DNA of 25,841 nucleotides, taken from Candidatus Treponema excrementipullorum. GTDB taxonomy: Bacteria; Spirochaetota; Spirochaetia; Treponematales; Treponemataceae. The stretch's first letter is position 1; each line of letters starts with the position of its first letter. The translations under genes were made by a program, and so were the position numbers. Shown in pieces: positions 14,935 to 23,234 of this stretch. Below the pieces are notes generated by a model, which saw only the letters and a list, made by a program, of their open reading frames with translations, did no database searches and was not told the DNA's origin. Where the stretch lies: assembly GCA_018883625.1 (NCBI GenBank), contig JAHLFV010000166.1:1-25841 (forward strand). The letters are read 5' to 3'.

Positions 14935-16406
14935 TGTCAGAAGAAAAAAAAGATATAACAAAAACAAAATCTCCTGAAACTTCCTCCCCAAAAAGTGAGG
15001 AAAACGCTCAGACAAAAGAGAAAAAAAATGTTCAACGGGCTAGCGGCACAAGAAAACAGGAACAATCTACTCCCAAAATAGATAGTACTCGGCAAAAAAG
15101 TACCAAGAAAACTACTACCCGAAAAAAAAAGGTTCCCAAAGTTGTTTTCAAAAAAACTCATGTGGCAATTTTGGCTTCCAGTATCATTGTAGTCTGTTCG
15201 CTGATTTTGACGGTGGCTATCTTCCGTTACTCCGATCCAAGGGGGGCTGTTCAAAAAGAGGTAACAGCGACTCAGAAAACAGAGTTGACTCTTCAGGGTG
15301 ATTCGTCTGCTCCGGCGGACTCGTCTGGAAGACAGGGTAGCGATGTAGGAGATGGTATCGGTACAAATAAATCTGGTACCGGTACTGCAACGTCAAATAT
15401 TTCCTCTGCCGGTTCTACAGTCTCTGCCGGTGCCGGCACTACAGTTGCAGACAATTTCTCTCCTGTTCCCGGCAATAATACAAGGGGCAGCGAGTCAGCA
15501 ACGAATGTAGGTAAGGTGACACAAGACAATAGTACCGGTACTAACAAAGCCGGTGACAGTTCCGGTACATCCGATATCAAAACCGATACGTCTGTTGCCG
15601 ATGTTACCCAGAGTCTCCCGGACAACGCTTTAGCTATGGGTGGTCAAGATGATAAAATCCCTACAGTTCAGGGAGACCAGGATTCAGATAAAACCCGGGA
15701 AGATTTTGGCATTCCCCAAGCTGTAGGAAACCCCAAAATCGCTTTGGTTTTCGATGACGGCGGTTACAGTTTATCTGACTTGCAACACTTTTTAGACTTA
15801 CCCTTTCCCCTTGCGGTTGCTGTGCTTCCTCAGTTGAATAATTCAGTGGCAGCGGCACAAAAAATCAGGGCTGCGGGAAAAGAACTGCTTTTACATCAGC
15901 CCATGCAAGCTATTAATCTCAAGGTAGACCCGGGACCGGGGGCAATTACGCCGACTATGCATACCTACGAAATAGCGGAAGTGGTACGGCAAAATATTGC
16001 CCAAATCGGGCCTGTAGTCGGAATGAACAACCATGAAGGTTCCCTTATAACTGAATCGGCACCTAAAATCGGTGCAGTGTTGGAAGTGTGTAAAAATACC
16101 GGCATTTTTTTCTTGGATTCCAGAACTACGGCTAACTCTGTTGTTTCTCAGGTTGCCATGGAATTCGGTATGAATATTTTGGAAAGAGATATTTTTTTGG
16201 ATAATACCCCTAACAGAGAAGATATCCTAAAAGAATTTCTTAAAGGCGTAAAAGTTGCCAACAGAGACGGTTATGCCATTATGATCGGTCATATATGGTC
16301 CGGCAGCAATCTTGCAAATTTATTGGAAGAAGTATATCCTGTGCTAAAATCTAAAGGGTACACTCTTGTAACACCGGGGGACTTATATGAAAATCTTGGG
16401 TATTGA
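14934..16406 (+). CDS. Membrane-anchored divergent polysaccharide deacetylase (YibQ/DUF610-like)
   Basis: The 490-residue protein has three parts. Residues 1-76 are Lys/Ser/Thr-rich and probably cytoplasmic. Residues 77-98 form one membrane helix. A low-complexity Ser/Gly/Thr linker runs to about 262, and a catalytic-like domain fills the rest. That domain opens with KIALVFDDGGYS (Asp274-Asp275), then LPFPLAVAVLPQL, LLLHQPMQ, GMNNHEGS and FFLDSRTT, and ends AIMIGHIWSGSN, the order seen in the divergent deacetylase family. The substrate is not known to me; an envelope glycan is inferred from the outward placement. The start ATG overlaps the previous stop (TAATG), and its end overlaps tsaD by 20 bases, so the three genes are translationally linked. 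Confidence 0.85.
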   Translation: MSEEKKDITKTKSPETSSPKSEENAQTKEKKNVQRASGTRKQEQSTPKIDSTRQKSTKKTTTRKKKVPKVVFKKTHVAILASSIIVVCSLILTVAIFRYSDPRGAVQKEVTATQKTELTLQGDSSAPADSSGRQGSDVGDGIGTNKSGTGTATSNISSAGSTVSAGAGTTVADNFSPVPGNNTRGSESATNVGKVTQDNSTGTNKAGDSSGTSDIKTDTSVADVTQSLPDNALAMGGQDDKIPTVQGDQDSDKTREDFGIPQAVGNPKIALVFDDGGYSLSDLQHFLDLPFPLAVAVLPQLNNSVAAAQKIRAAGKELLLHQPMQAINLKVDPGPGAITPTMHTYEIAEVVRQNIAQIGPVVGMNNHEGSLITESAPKIGAVLEVCKNTGIFFLDSRTTANSVVSQVAMEFGMNILERDIFLDNTPNREDILKEFLKGVKVANRDGYAIMIGHIWSGSNLANLLEEVYPVLKSKGYTLVTPGDLYENLGY

Positions 16407-17406
16407 ATCATCTTGTGACGAAACAGCCGCTGCCGTTGTAGAAGATGGCAGACATATAATCAGCAACGTTGTTGCCACCCAGATTCCCTTTCACGAAGAG
16501 TTTCGGGGTGTAGTGCCGGAAATCGCCAGCAGAAAACATGCAGAGTGGATCTTGCCGGTAGTGCAACAGGCTCTGGCTGAGGCTCATCTTTCTATGGACG
16601 ATATTGACGGTATCGCCGCAACAAATAAACCCGGTTTGATGGGGTCTCTGTTGGTGGGATTGACTTTCGGCAAAACTTTGGCTTGGTCTTTGAATAAACC
16701 TTTTATTGCCGTCAATCACATGTTGGGGCATTTGTATGCAGCCCATTTATCCGAAGACATAGCTTACCCCTATTTAGGACTTCTTGTTTCCGGGGGACAC
16801 TGTATTATTTGCCGTGTAGAAAATTTTGATGATATCACTGTTTTGGGAACCACTGTGGATGATGCTCCGGGAGAAGCTTTTGATAAAGTGGCAAAGTTTT
16901 ACGGTTTCGGTTATCCGGGAGGCGTGATTATCGATAAGTTGGCTCAGCAGGGTGATCCCGCCGCCGCCCGCTTTCCTGTGCCTTCCCTCCACAAAGGCGA
17001 ACACCGTTACGACGTTTCTTACTCAGGTCTGAAAACCGCCGTAATAAATCAGATAGACCAGTTTTGGAACCCGGACTTTCCAAAAACACCGGAAAATATT
17101 TCCGCTGCCTTTCAGGATACGGCGGTAAAAATCTTACTCAGCAGATTACTGCGGGCTGCAGAAGATACGGGATTAACTACCGTTGTGGCGGGCGGCGGCG
17201 TGGCAGCCAATTCGCTCTTACGGGCAAAATTGGCGGAGCACTCCGAACTTCGTTGTATTTTCCCTCCTTTAAAATTATGTACCGACAACGGTGCCATGAT
17301 TGCCGGTGTGGGATATCAGTACTTAAAACGAGGGGACAGAAGTCCCTATGATATCACAGCCTCTGCCCGCATCCCTCAGTTCAAACGTGGATTAAAAAAC
17401 AGATAG
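16387..17406 (+). CDS. tsaD: tRNA N6-threonylcarbamoyladenosine transferase catalytic subunit
   Basis: TsaD transfers threonylcarbamoyl to A37 of tRNAs that read ANN codons, working with TsaB and TsaE. The 339-residue ASKHA-fold protein shows GIESSCDETAAAVV at the N-terminus, the metal ligands His111 and His115 in NHMLGHLYAAH, SGGH, DDAPGEAFDKVAKFYGFGYPGG and the C-terminal TDNGAMIAGVG metal site. The ATG at 16387 lies inside the end of the deacetylase gene, with GGGG about 5 bases upstream. Older names are gcp and ygjD. Identification is secure. Confidence 0.97.
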   Translation: MKILGIESSCDETAAAVVEDGRHIISNVVATQIPFHEEFRGVVPEIASRKHAEWILPVVQQALAEAHLSMDDIDGIAATNKPGLMGSLLVGLTFGKTLAWSLNKPFIAVNHMLGHLYAAHLSEDIAYPYLGLLVSGGHCIICRVENFDDITVLGTTVDDAPGEAFDKVAKFYGFGYPGGVIIDKLAQQGDPAAARFPVPSLHKGEHRYDVSYSGLKTAVINQIDQFWNPDFPKTPENISAAFQDTAVKILLSRLLRAAEDTGLTTVVAGGGVAANSLLRAKLAEHSELRCIFPPLKLCTDNGAMIAGVGYQYLKRGDRSPYDITASARIPQFKRGLKNR

Positions 17407-17457
17407 TATGTTTATTATAAAAGAGTTTAACAGTTTATCTGCTGTTATTGATTATCT

Positions 17458-17487
17458 TTGCAGAAATCTGGTAACTCTGCCGATAAT
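17458..17487 (+). promoter_or_regulatory. Weak candidate promoter before the 560-residue gene
   Basis: TTGCAG (17458-17463) and GATAAT (17482-17487) are 18 bases apart, upstream of the gene at 17530. An inverted repeat TAACAG/CTGTTA (17428-17447) lies between it and the tsaD stop, without a T-run. Confidence 0.3.
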
Positions 17488-17529
17488 TACTGTTGATAGC
17501 TATTTTTAACTATTTTGGAATGAGGCATT

Positions 17530-19212
17530 ATGGAAAATCAGTCATCTTTTGACCATTTGGTCATTACTCTCAGTCCTGCTGAACGGGCTGCCATGCTGGA
17601 AAAAGTTCAGGCTATTATCAGTCCCGAAGAAAATTCTCTGGTTTCCGTGGAAATGCAAGCCGGGAAAGGCGTACAGGATATAGAGCTTCAGCTTAAATCC
17701 GAATCTTTTTTTGTTCGTTTGTGGCTCAGAATAAAGGCGATGTTTTCCAATACCGACATAAAGACATTGTACAATGCCCAGTTATTGTTAAAACGGGGAA
17801 AAGAAATTGAAAGAAAAGAGCCGGGACTGATAGATACTCACAATCGGCTTTTTTTGCAGGTGTTTCATGATCAGGTTGAACAATTGTCTCAATGTGCTGC
17901 TTTTTTCAAGTCCGGTATAGAAGCTTATGAATCAGATCCCGGTGGATTTTACGTATTTTTGTCATCTTTGATTGCCCCGGAAATCAATAAAAAAATAGCG
18001 GAAGATATTAATCCCACTTTATTGCCTTTTTCCCGAGAAGTAACCAGTGAGTTACGTCTTTCTATGATACGTAATTTGGACTCTGTGTTACAGGGTATGC
18101 CGGCTGTTAAACGAGCCGGTTTGTACAGTGCCGTTTGTAATACTGAGTGGATCGCTCAGTTGGTACGGTTGCCCTATGAAAGAGTATTGGCATCTTTTTC
18201 AAAAAACGGAGAATTCCTGTCCTGTCCTTTTGATTCCATAAAAAATGAAGTTGCCCAATTTGCTAAAGTGTTGTGTCACGGTAAGGCTATTCAAACAGAA
18301 GTACTTGAAGCCCTTTTTGTATTTTCTTCCAATGTGGTTGGTTCTGACAATAAAGAAGATTTTGATAAACAGTTAGGGGTTTTTATGGAGAAAGCTGCTG
18401 CCAGTATTTCTCTTATTAAAATGTTTATTAACACCGTGCCCTTAAAAGCTATCGGCTCTATAGTGTGGTTTGATTCCTTTTGGTATCCTGCCCAGCCGGA
18501 AGGGGGCGAAGACTGGTTTGTAAAATATAAAAGTTCTTGGAGAAAGAATTTTGACCGTCAATGGGATATTTGGATTGCGGAAAGGAAGAAAAATATTGCC
18601 GAAGAAGCCATGAAAGAACACTTCGGTTTTAAAAGTCTTCCTCTTTTACCAGATAGACCGTGGACAAGAATATTGGGTGGTGTTTCTTTTAAGTATGACT
18701 ATGTATTGGGCTTTTTATCTGCTTTTTACGAAAATGTGTATACAGAATACGGTCGTTTGCTAAAAATACTTATGGTAGAAGGTGTTTTTTACCAAAAAGA
18801 TAATTTGGTAGAACTTACCGATGCGGTCGCTGAACTGGATAAACAAAAAGTCGGCATAATGCAAATGAAAAATGCCTTGGCTCCCGAGGGAAATACCGGG
18901 GAAATGTTTGCTAAATTGTTAAAGGAAAATCTTCTGAACCCCAGAAATAAAGATAAGCTGGATTCAATAATCAAATCACTTGAATCTGATGCAGCTGTAA
19001 TTACCACTCAGTGGTGCGCTTCTGCCCGAACGGTAGAACTTGTACTCCGGGGCGTTTTGCTCGGTTCAAGAAACAGCCGCTATGATACGATTTCAAATCT
19101 TTCTACCATTCAAGCCGGTAACAATGAAGAATTCCGAGATAAACTGGAAAAAATGAGAAACGGTTTTGAAAAGGCTTTGGAAATCATAAAAGATTTGGAG
19201 ACTATCGGTTAA
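17530..19212 (+). CDS. Uncharacterised 560-residue cytoplasmic protein, probably DUF5312-like spirochaete family
   Basis: I see no catalytic motif, signal peptide or clear membrane helix. The N-terminal part SPAERAAMLEKVQ and the later FFVRLWLRIKAMFSNTDIKTLYNAQLLLKRGKEI resemble a family I recall as DUF5312, reported mainly from treponemes; that name is from memory and should be treated as tentative. The rest is mostly helical in appearance, with alternating charged and hydrophobic residues and a Lys/Glu-rich C-terminal third. The ATG at 17530 follows a weak TGAGGCATT. It stands apart from tsaD (123-base gap) and is followed two bases later by the YfiH-like gene, so those two are likely cotranscribed. 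Confidence 0.75.
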   Translation: MENQSSFDHLVITLSPAERAAMLEKVQAIISPEENSLVSVEMQAGKGVQDIELQLKSESFFVRLWLRIKAMFSNTDIKTLYNAQLLLKRGKEIERKEPGLIDTHNRLFLQVFHDQVEQLSQCAAFFKSGIEAYESDPGGFYVFLSSLIAPEINKKIAEDINPTLLPFSREVTSELRLSMIRNLDSVLQGMPAVKRAGLYSAVCNTEWIAQLVRLPYERVLASFSKNGEFLSCPFDSIKNEVAQFAKVLCHGKAIQTEVLEALFVFSSNVVGSDNKEDFDKQLGVFMEKAAASISLIKMFINTVPLKAIGSIVWFDSFWYPAQPEGGEDWFVKYKSSWRKNFDRQWDIWIAERKKNIAEEAMKEHFGFKSLPLLPDRPWTRILGGVSFKYDYVLGFLSAFYENVYTEYGRLLKILMVEGVFYQKDNLVELTDAVAELDKQKVGIMQMKNALAPEGNTGEMFAKLLKENLLNPRNKDKLDSIIKSLESDAAVITTQWCASARTVELVLRGVLLGSRNSRYDTISNLSTIQAGNNEEFRDKLEKMRNGFEKALEIIKDLETIG

Positions 19213-19214
19213 AG

Positions 19215-20120
19215 ATGTTATGTGATTTTAATGACTTTCCTCCCCATAGGGGCGTGTTGTCTGTTCCCTTTTTCTTTGATGGGGAATTTTTACAGGCAGC
19301 GCCCCGCTGTTGTCTTTCATTGGAATCTGTGGGCTCCATGCGCTTTCGGTGGACAGAAGAAAATTCCAACAGAAAAAACTTTTTTGCTCAACAGGGAATT
19401 ACAGAGCCGGTAAGACCTTCCGAGTTTTCCGAGAAGTTGTGCCCCGGTTCTTTATATCCTGATTTTCCTCTTTCGGGGAAAAAGGAAACAGAAGGGAAGT
19501 ATGCTGTTCCATTGGAGCTTATTCATTCTCAGGTAGTGTATGCCCTTAAAGAAGACGATAGGGGCAAGCCCGCTTTGTTGGCAAAAAATCAAGCAGAGCA
19601 TCCTTTGGCTGTAGATCTGTTGAGAGGTGATGGGGTGATAACCACCTGCGAAAGATTTGTACCTGTTGTGACAGTGGCGGATTGTGTACCTATATATCTT
19701 TTTGATACTAAAACAAACTGTTTTGGGGTCGTTCACTCCGGCTGGAAGGGAACAGGTATTGCTGCAGAAGCCATTACCTTGGCAGAAAAAGTCTATGGTT
19801 CAAAACCTGCTGATTTTGCGGTGGTATTGGGACCTCATATTCATGCCTGTTGTTACACCGTGGAGGCGGAAAGAGCCCGGTATTTTATCCAAAACTTCGG
19901 TGCCGATTGCATAGAGCGGGGTAATCGCCTTTCTTTGGCAGAGGCAAATGTCATAAGTTTAACAAAAATCGGGGTGTTGAAAGAAAACATTCTCCATATT
20001 AACGAGTGCACTTGCTGCAATCCTCTTTTAGGCTCTTTCCGCCGACAGGCTGCGGAACTGAATCTTCCCTTACAGGAAAAAACAAAGCATTTCACCGCCA
20101 TGGCTGCATATATTCTGTAG
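19215..20120 (+). CDS. pgeF: YfiH/LACC1-family protein (purine nucleoside phosphorylase / polyphenol-oxidase fold)
   Basis: Members of this Cu-oxidase_4 family act on purine nucleosides, and the E. coli homologue YfiH has been linked to fidelity of peptidoglycan precursors. The 301 residues keep the expected metal/catalytic set: His104 in LIHSQVV, Cys157 in TVADCVPIYLFD and His174 in VVHSGWKGTG, plus GPHIHACCYTV and NECTCCNP. The N-terminal 95 residues are less conserved and somewhat longer than usual. It begins two bases after the preceding stop, with GGAG about 15 bases upstream, so translation is probably coupled. The 155 bases that follow contain no clear terminator. Confidence 0.88.
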   Translation: MLCDFNDFPPHRGVLSVPFFFDGEFLQAAPRCCLSLESVGSMRFRWTEENSNRKNFFAQQGITEPVRPSEFSEKLCPGSLYPDFPLSGKKETEGKYAVPLELIHSQVVYALKEDDRGKPALLAKNQAEHPLAVDLLRGDGVITTCERFVPVVTVADCVPIYLFDTKTNCFGVVHSGWKGTGIAAEAITLAEKVYGSKPADFAVVLGPHIHACCYTVEAERARYFIQNFGADCIERGNRLSLAEANVISLTKIGVLKENILHINECTCCNPLLGSFRRQAAELNLPLQEKTKHFTAMAAYIL

Positions 20121-20275
20121 GAACCGAGACAACCTCCCTTAAAAGGAAACGGAGTATATAGCTTTACCCTGTAGAATAATTACATATTTTTTGATACTAT
20201 TTGTTTCGTTATGTTGACATTTGATGTAGTGTTTTAACCGTTACATAGATATACATGTGTTTGAAGGAAGATAAT

Positions 20276-22069
20276 ATGGCAGATTTAAAAGAGCAATGTG
20301 GTATTCTGATTGTTAAAGCTTTGAATTCTGTTAAAGCAGAAATGGGATTAGAAGGGGATGTAGGTACAGATACTTTGGTGTTGGAAACTCCTCCCAATCC
20401 TCAAATGGGGGATGTGGGCGTTCCCATGTTTCCCTTTGCAAAAGTGTTCCGCATGGCTCCTCCTGTTATAGCCCAAAAAGTTGCGGAAGCCGTAAAAAAA
20501 ATTGATTGCAGTGGGGAGGTGGGAGAGTTTTTTGCTACCGGCCCTTACGTGAACGTGCGATTAAACAAAGAAAAGGCTATAGCTGCCATTTTAGAGTACA
20601 TTACTGATGAGAGTCAGTCTTTGGGATTGAGCGATGATCAGGGACGAGAACCGTTAAAAGGTCGTCGGGTCATGATAGAGTTTTCCAGTCCCAATACAAA
20701 TAAGCCCCTGCATTTAGGACATCTGAGAAATGACGCTTTAGGTGAGAGTATTTCTCGGATTTTGAAAGAAGCGGGAGCGGAAGTTTTTAAAGTAAATATT
20801 ATCAATAATCGGGGCGTACACATTTGTAAGTCCATGTTGGCATACAAAAAATTCCATGAACCAAAGGGGGAAACTCCCGAATCTTTAGGTATTAAAAGCG
20901 ATCGCTTTGTAGGAGATTGCTATGTGGAATTTGACAAATGGAGTAAAGAAGATGCTACCGCAGAGACTCAGGCACAGGATTTACTGGTACAGTGGGAAAA
21001 GGGTGACAAAGAAGTCCATGAATTGTGGAACACCATGAATCAGTGGGCTATTGCTGGTATTACTCAAACCTACAAACGTACGGGAGTGTCTTTTGATAAG
21101 TTATATTACGAAAGTGAAACCTATCTGAAAGGTAAAGAAGAAATATTAAAGGGCTTGGAATCCGGTATTTTTTACAGAGAAGAAGATGGTTCCGTATGGG
21201 TGGACTTGGCAGAGATTAATTTGGACAAAAAAGTTTTATTGCGAAAAGACGGTACGGCTCTGTATATGACTCAGGATGTGGGAACAGCTATTTACCGTCA
21301 CAATGATTGGGCCTTTAATCAGCTGGTATATGTAGTAGGAAGTGAACAACAATATCACTTTAAAGTACTGTTTTATGTACTGAAAAAATTGGGATATGAC
21401 TGGGCAAATCAACTTTATCATCTCTCCTACGGAATGGTAAATTTACCAGAAGGTAAGATGAAAAGCCGTGAGGGTACCGTCGTAGATGCAGACGATTTGA
21501 TTGACAGCCTTCGGGACGGTGCTTTAGAAGAAATTACTTCTAAGGGTAGAGAAGAAGCCGTAGGTGATGCCGGAGCTGTGGCAGAAAATATTGCTTTAGG
21601 AGCTCTCCACTACTATCTGCTTCAAACGACTCCCACAAAGGATATGCTGTTTAATCCAAAAGAGTCTTTATCTTTCAACGGTAATACAGGTCCTTATTTG
21701 CAGTATATGGGTGCTCGTATCTGTTCTATTTTGCGTCGTGCTCAGGAAGAAGGTGTAAAGCCGTTGACTGTGCAGGAGGCAGCTCCCTTGCTAAATCACG
21801 AAGCGGAGTGGGAACTGATCAAAACTTTAGGGCAGTACGCTAAAATTATCGTTAAAGCCGCAGAAACTTTGGATCCTTCCGTGGTTGCCGGATATTTATA
21901 TGATATAGCAAAGTCTTTTAGTCGATTTTATCATGAATGTCCGGCATTGTCTTTGGCAAAAGAGAATCCTTCTTTGGCGGCAGCCCGTTTGTTGTTGATT
22001 ACCTGTACCAAAACTGTTTTGGAAAGAGGTCTCCGTCTGATTTTGGTACCATTTTTAGAGGCAATGTAA
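20276..22069 (+). CDS. argS: Arginyl-tRNA synthetase
   Basis: This class I synthetase charges tRNA-Arg. The 597-residue protein has the N-terminal Arg-tRNA-synthetase domain, the HIGH motif as SSPNTNKPLHLGHLRND, the family's GTALYMTQDVG and YVVGSEQQYHFKVLF stretches, the KMSKS-equivalent GKMKSREGTVVDADD, and a helical DALR anticodon-binding domain at the end. I chose the ATG at 20276, preceded by GAAGGAAGATAAT, over an in-frame ATG at 20255 that lacks a ribosome binding site and would add seven odd residues. No convincing promoter was found in the upstream gap; TTGACA at 20214 has no -10 partner at proper spacing. Confidence 0.96.
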   Translation: MADLKEQCGILIVKALNSVKAEMGLEGDVGTDTLVLETPPNPQMGDVGVPMFPFAKVFRMAPPVIAQKVAEAVKKIDCSGEVGEFFATGPYVNVRLNKEKAIAAILEYITDESQSLGLSDDQGREPLKGRRVMIEFSSPNTNKPLHLGHLRNDALGESISRILKEAGAEVFKVNIINNRGVHICKSMLAYKKFHEPKGETPESLGIKSDRFVGDCYVEFDKWSKEDATAETQAQDLLVQWEKGDKEVHELWNTMNQWAIAGITQTYKRTGVSFDKLYYESETYLKGKEEILKGLESGIFYREEDGSVWVDLAEINLDKKVLLRKDGTALYMTQDVGTAIYRHNDWAFNQLVYVVGSEQQYHFKVLFYVLKKLGYDWANQLYHLSYGMVNLPEGKMKSREGTVVDADDLIDSLRDGALEEITSKGREEAVGDAGAVAENIALGALHYYLLQTTPTKDMLFNPKESLSFNGNTGPYLQYMGARICSILRRAQEEGVKPLTVQEAAPLLNHEAEWELIKTLGQYAKIIVKAAETLDPSVVAGYLYDIAKSFSRFYHECPALSLAKENPSLAAARLLLITCTKTVLERGLRLILVPFLEAM

Positions 22070-22111
22070 GATTTTAGAGAGGAAAGCTTTCTATAATTAA
22101 AGTTTTTCCTA

Positions 22112-22141
22112 TTGACTAGATATGGGAAAACTAGTTATAAT
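22112..22141 (+). promoter_or_regulatory. Sigma-70-type promoter of rplU-prp-rpmA
   Basis: TTGACT (22112-22117) and the perfect TATAAT (22136-22141) are 18 bases apart, giving a start near 22148 and a leader of about 95 bases. Strength is as expected for ribosomal protein genes. Confidence 0.75.
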
Positions 22142-22147
22142 GGGCAC

Positions 22148-22243
22148 TACTTATGGTGTAAAGGTTTCGGTATATCCCGTTAGATACCGGAGCGTGCATA
22201 GTGTCGATAAGACACTGGTATAAAATAGATACAGAGGTAAAAG
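22148..22243 (+). promoter_or_regulatory. Possibly structured 5' leader of rplU
   Basis: Two local hairpins are visible: TTCGGTAT with ATACCGGA (22166-22191, 8 bp with one G-T pair, 10-base loop) and AGTGTC with GACACT (22200-22215, 5-base loop). CACTA near 22145 could also pair with TAGTG near 22199. The leader ends with GAGGTAAAAG just before the rplU ATG. It may be an autoregulatory ribosomal-protein leader, but I do not recognise a known class. Confidence 0.4.
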
Positions 22244-22558
22244 ATGTACGCACTTGTTGAGTATAAGGGCAAGCAGTATAAAGCTGAAAAAGATGTTCTC
22301 CTTCAGGTTGATAAACTTGAAGCAGAAAAAGGTAGCACAATCGAAATTGATACTGTTCTTTTGGTAAATAATGACGGTGCCGTTAGCGTAGGTACTCCTT
22401 ATGTACAGGGAGCAAAAGTTAAGGCTGTAGTTGAAGAATCTTTCAGAGATAAGAAAATTATCGTATACAAATACAAGAGTAAGAAAGATTATCACAGAAC
22501 AATCGGTCATCGTCAGGAGTATACAACAATCCGTGTACAGGAAATTGTTGTTGCATAA
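22244..22558 (+). CDS. rplU: 50S ribosomal protein L21
   Basis: L21 binds 23S rRNA in the large subunit. The 104 residues match the family: MYALVEYKGKQYKAEKDVLL at the start, a central beta region, and the signature KSKKDYHRTIGHRQEYTTIRV near the end. The ATG follows GAGGT with 5 bases of spacing. It heads the rplU-prp-rpmA operon behind a strong promoter. Confidence 0.97.
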   Translation: MYALVEYKGKQYKAEKDVLLQVDKLEAEKGSTIEIDTVLLVNNDGAVSVGTPYVQGAKVKAVVEESFRDKKIIVYKYKSKKDYHRTIGHRQEYTTIRVQEIVVA

Positions 22559-22560
22559 AG

Positions 22561-22893
22561 ATGACAACGATAACCTTAAACTGTAACAGTAGCGGTGAAT
22601 TCCGTAGTTGTTACAGTGAAGGTCATGCGGAATATGCTCCGGCGGGTTCCGACATTGTGTGTGCTGCAATAACGGTAGTGTTGCGGACAACTTTGGAAGT
22701 GTTGCTGGATGCCTACGGAGCATCGGTTTTTGCCGATACAACGACCCGCGGAACTCTCGCATTCCGTGTGGAGGAAGGGGTTCACGATAGAGCCCGGCTT
22801 GTATATGCGGCGGATTTTTTGCGGCAGGGGCTTATGTCCTTGCAGAGTGAGTATCCTAAGCATGTAATGCTGCGAGAGAATATTGTAGATTAA
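22561..22893 (+). CDS. prp: Prp-family ribosomal-processing cysteine protease homologue
   Basis: In Firmicutes, Prp removes an N-terminal extension from ribosomal protein L27 and is encoded between rplU and rpmA, exactly as here. The 110-residue protein carries the family motif EGHAEYAPAGSDIVCAA with the expected catalytic His22 and Cys34, at the same positions as described for the S. aureus enzyme. It starts two bases after rplU. The L27 encoded next has no cleavable extension, so the substrate or role here is an open question. The older name is YsxB. Confidence 0.92.
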   Translation: MTTITLNCNSSGEFRSCYSEGHAEYAPAGSDIVCAAITVVLRTTLEVLLDAYGASVFADTTTRGTLAFRVEEGVHDRARLVYAADFLRQGLMSLQSEYPKHVMLRENIVD

Positions 22894-22907
22894 AGCGGAG
22901 GCATATT

Positions 22908-23165
22908 ATGGGACGTAAAAAAGGTGGTAGCGGTGCTAAGAACGGCCGCGATTCAAATCCTAAGTATTTGGGCGTAAAAGTATTTGGTGGAGAAGTTGTT
23001 CCTGCCGGTTCTATTTTGGTTCGCCAAAGAGGTACAAAGATTCATCCCGGACAGAATGTTCAGAAGGGTAAAGATGATACTTTGTTTGCAACAGCAACAG
23101 GTACTGTAGTTTACCACGAGCGCAAAGGTCGTAAACTGGCTTCTGTTACTCCAGTTGAAGCTTAA
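22908..23165 (+). CDS. rpmA: 50S ribosomal protein L27
   Basis: L27 reaches the peptidyl-transferase centre with its N-terminal tail. The 85-residue protein starts MGRKKGGSGAKNGRDSNPKY, which is the mature form, followed by LGVKVFGGEVVPAGSILVRQRGT (split) and HPGQNVQKGKDDTLFA. There is no Firmicute-type LNLQFF extension. The ATG follows GCGGAGGCATATT, and a good terminator begins 24 bases after its stop. Confidence 0.97.
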   Translation: MGRKKGGSGAKNGRDSNPKYLGVKVFGGEVVPAGSILVRQRGTKIHPGQNVQKGKDDTLFATATGTVVYHERKGRKLASVTPVEA

Positions 23166-23189
23166 CGATTTTTTTCAGAATAGTACGTG

Positions 23190-23223
23190 CCCAGAGTAGC
23201 TAGCCTTCTCTGGGTATTTTTTT
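23190..23223 (+). terminator. Rho-independent terminator after rpmA, directly upstream of obg
   Basis: CCCAGAG (23190-23196) pairs with CTCTGGG (23208-23214); the stem can extend by three weak pairs. The T-run TATTTTTTT follows (23215-23223). Only 11 bases separate it from the obg start codon, so obg transcription must come by read-through or from a promoter within or before the hairpin. Confidence 0.85.
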
Positions 23224-23234
23224 AGGACAAAACA

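Noticed and set aside
20214..20251. TTGACA as -35 of an argS promoter
   Set aside because: No acceptable -10 lies 15-19 bases downstream.
22080..22110. AGGAAA/TTTCCT inverted repeat after argS as a terminator
   Set aside because: Only 6 weak pairs, a loop of 19 bases and no T-run after it.
22151..22762. Antisense ORF of about 200 codons over rplU and prp
   Set aside because: It covers two certain genes and has no recognisable protein features.
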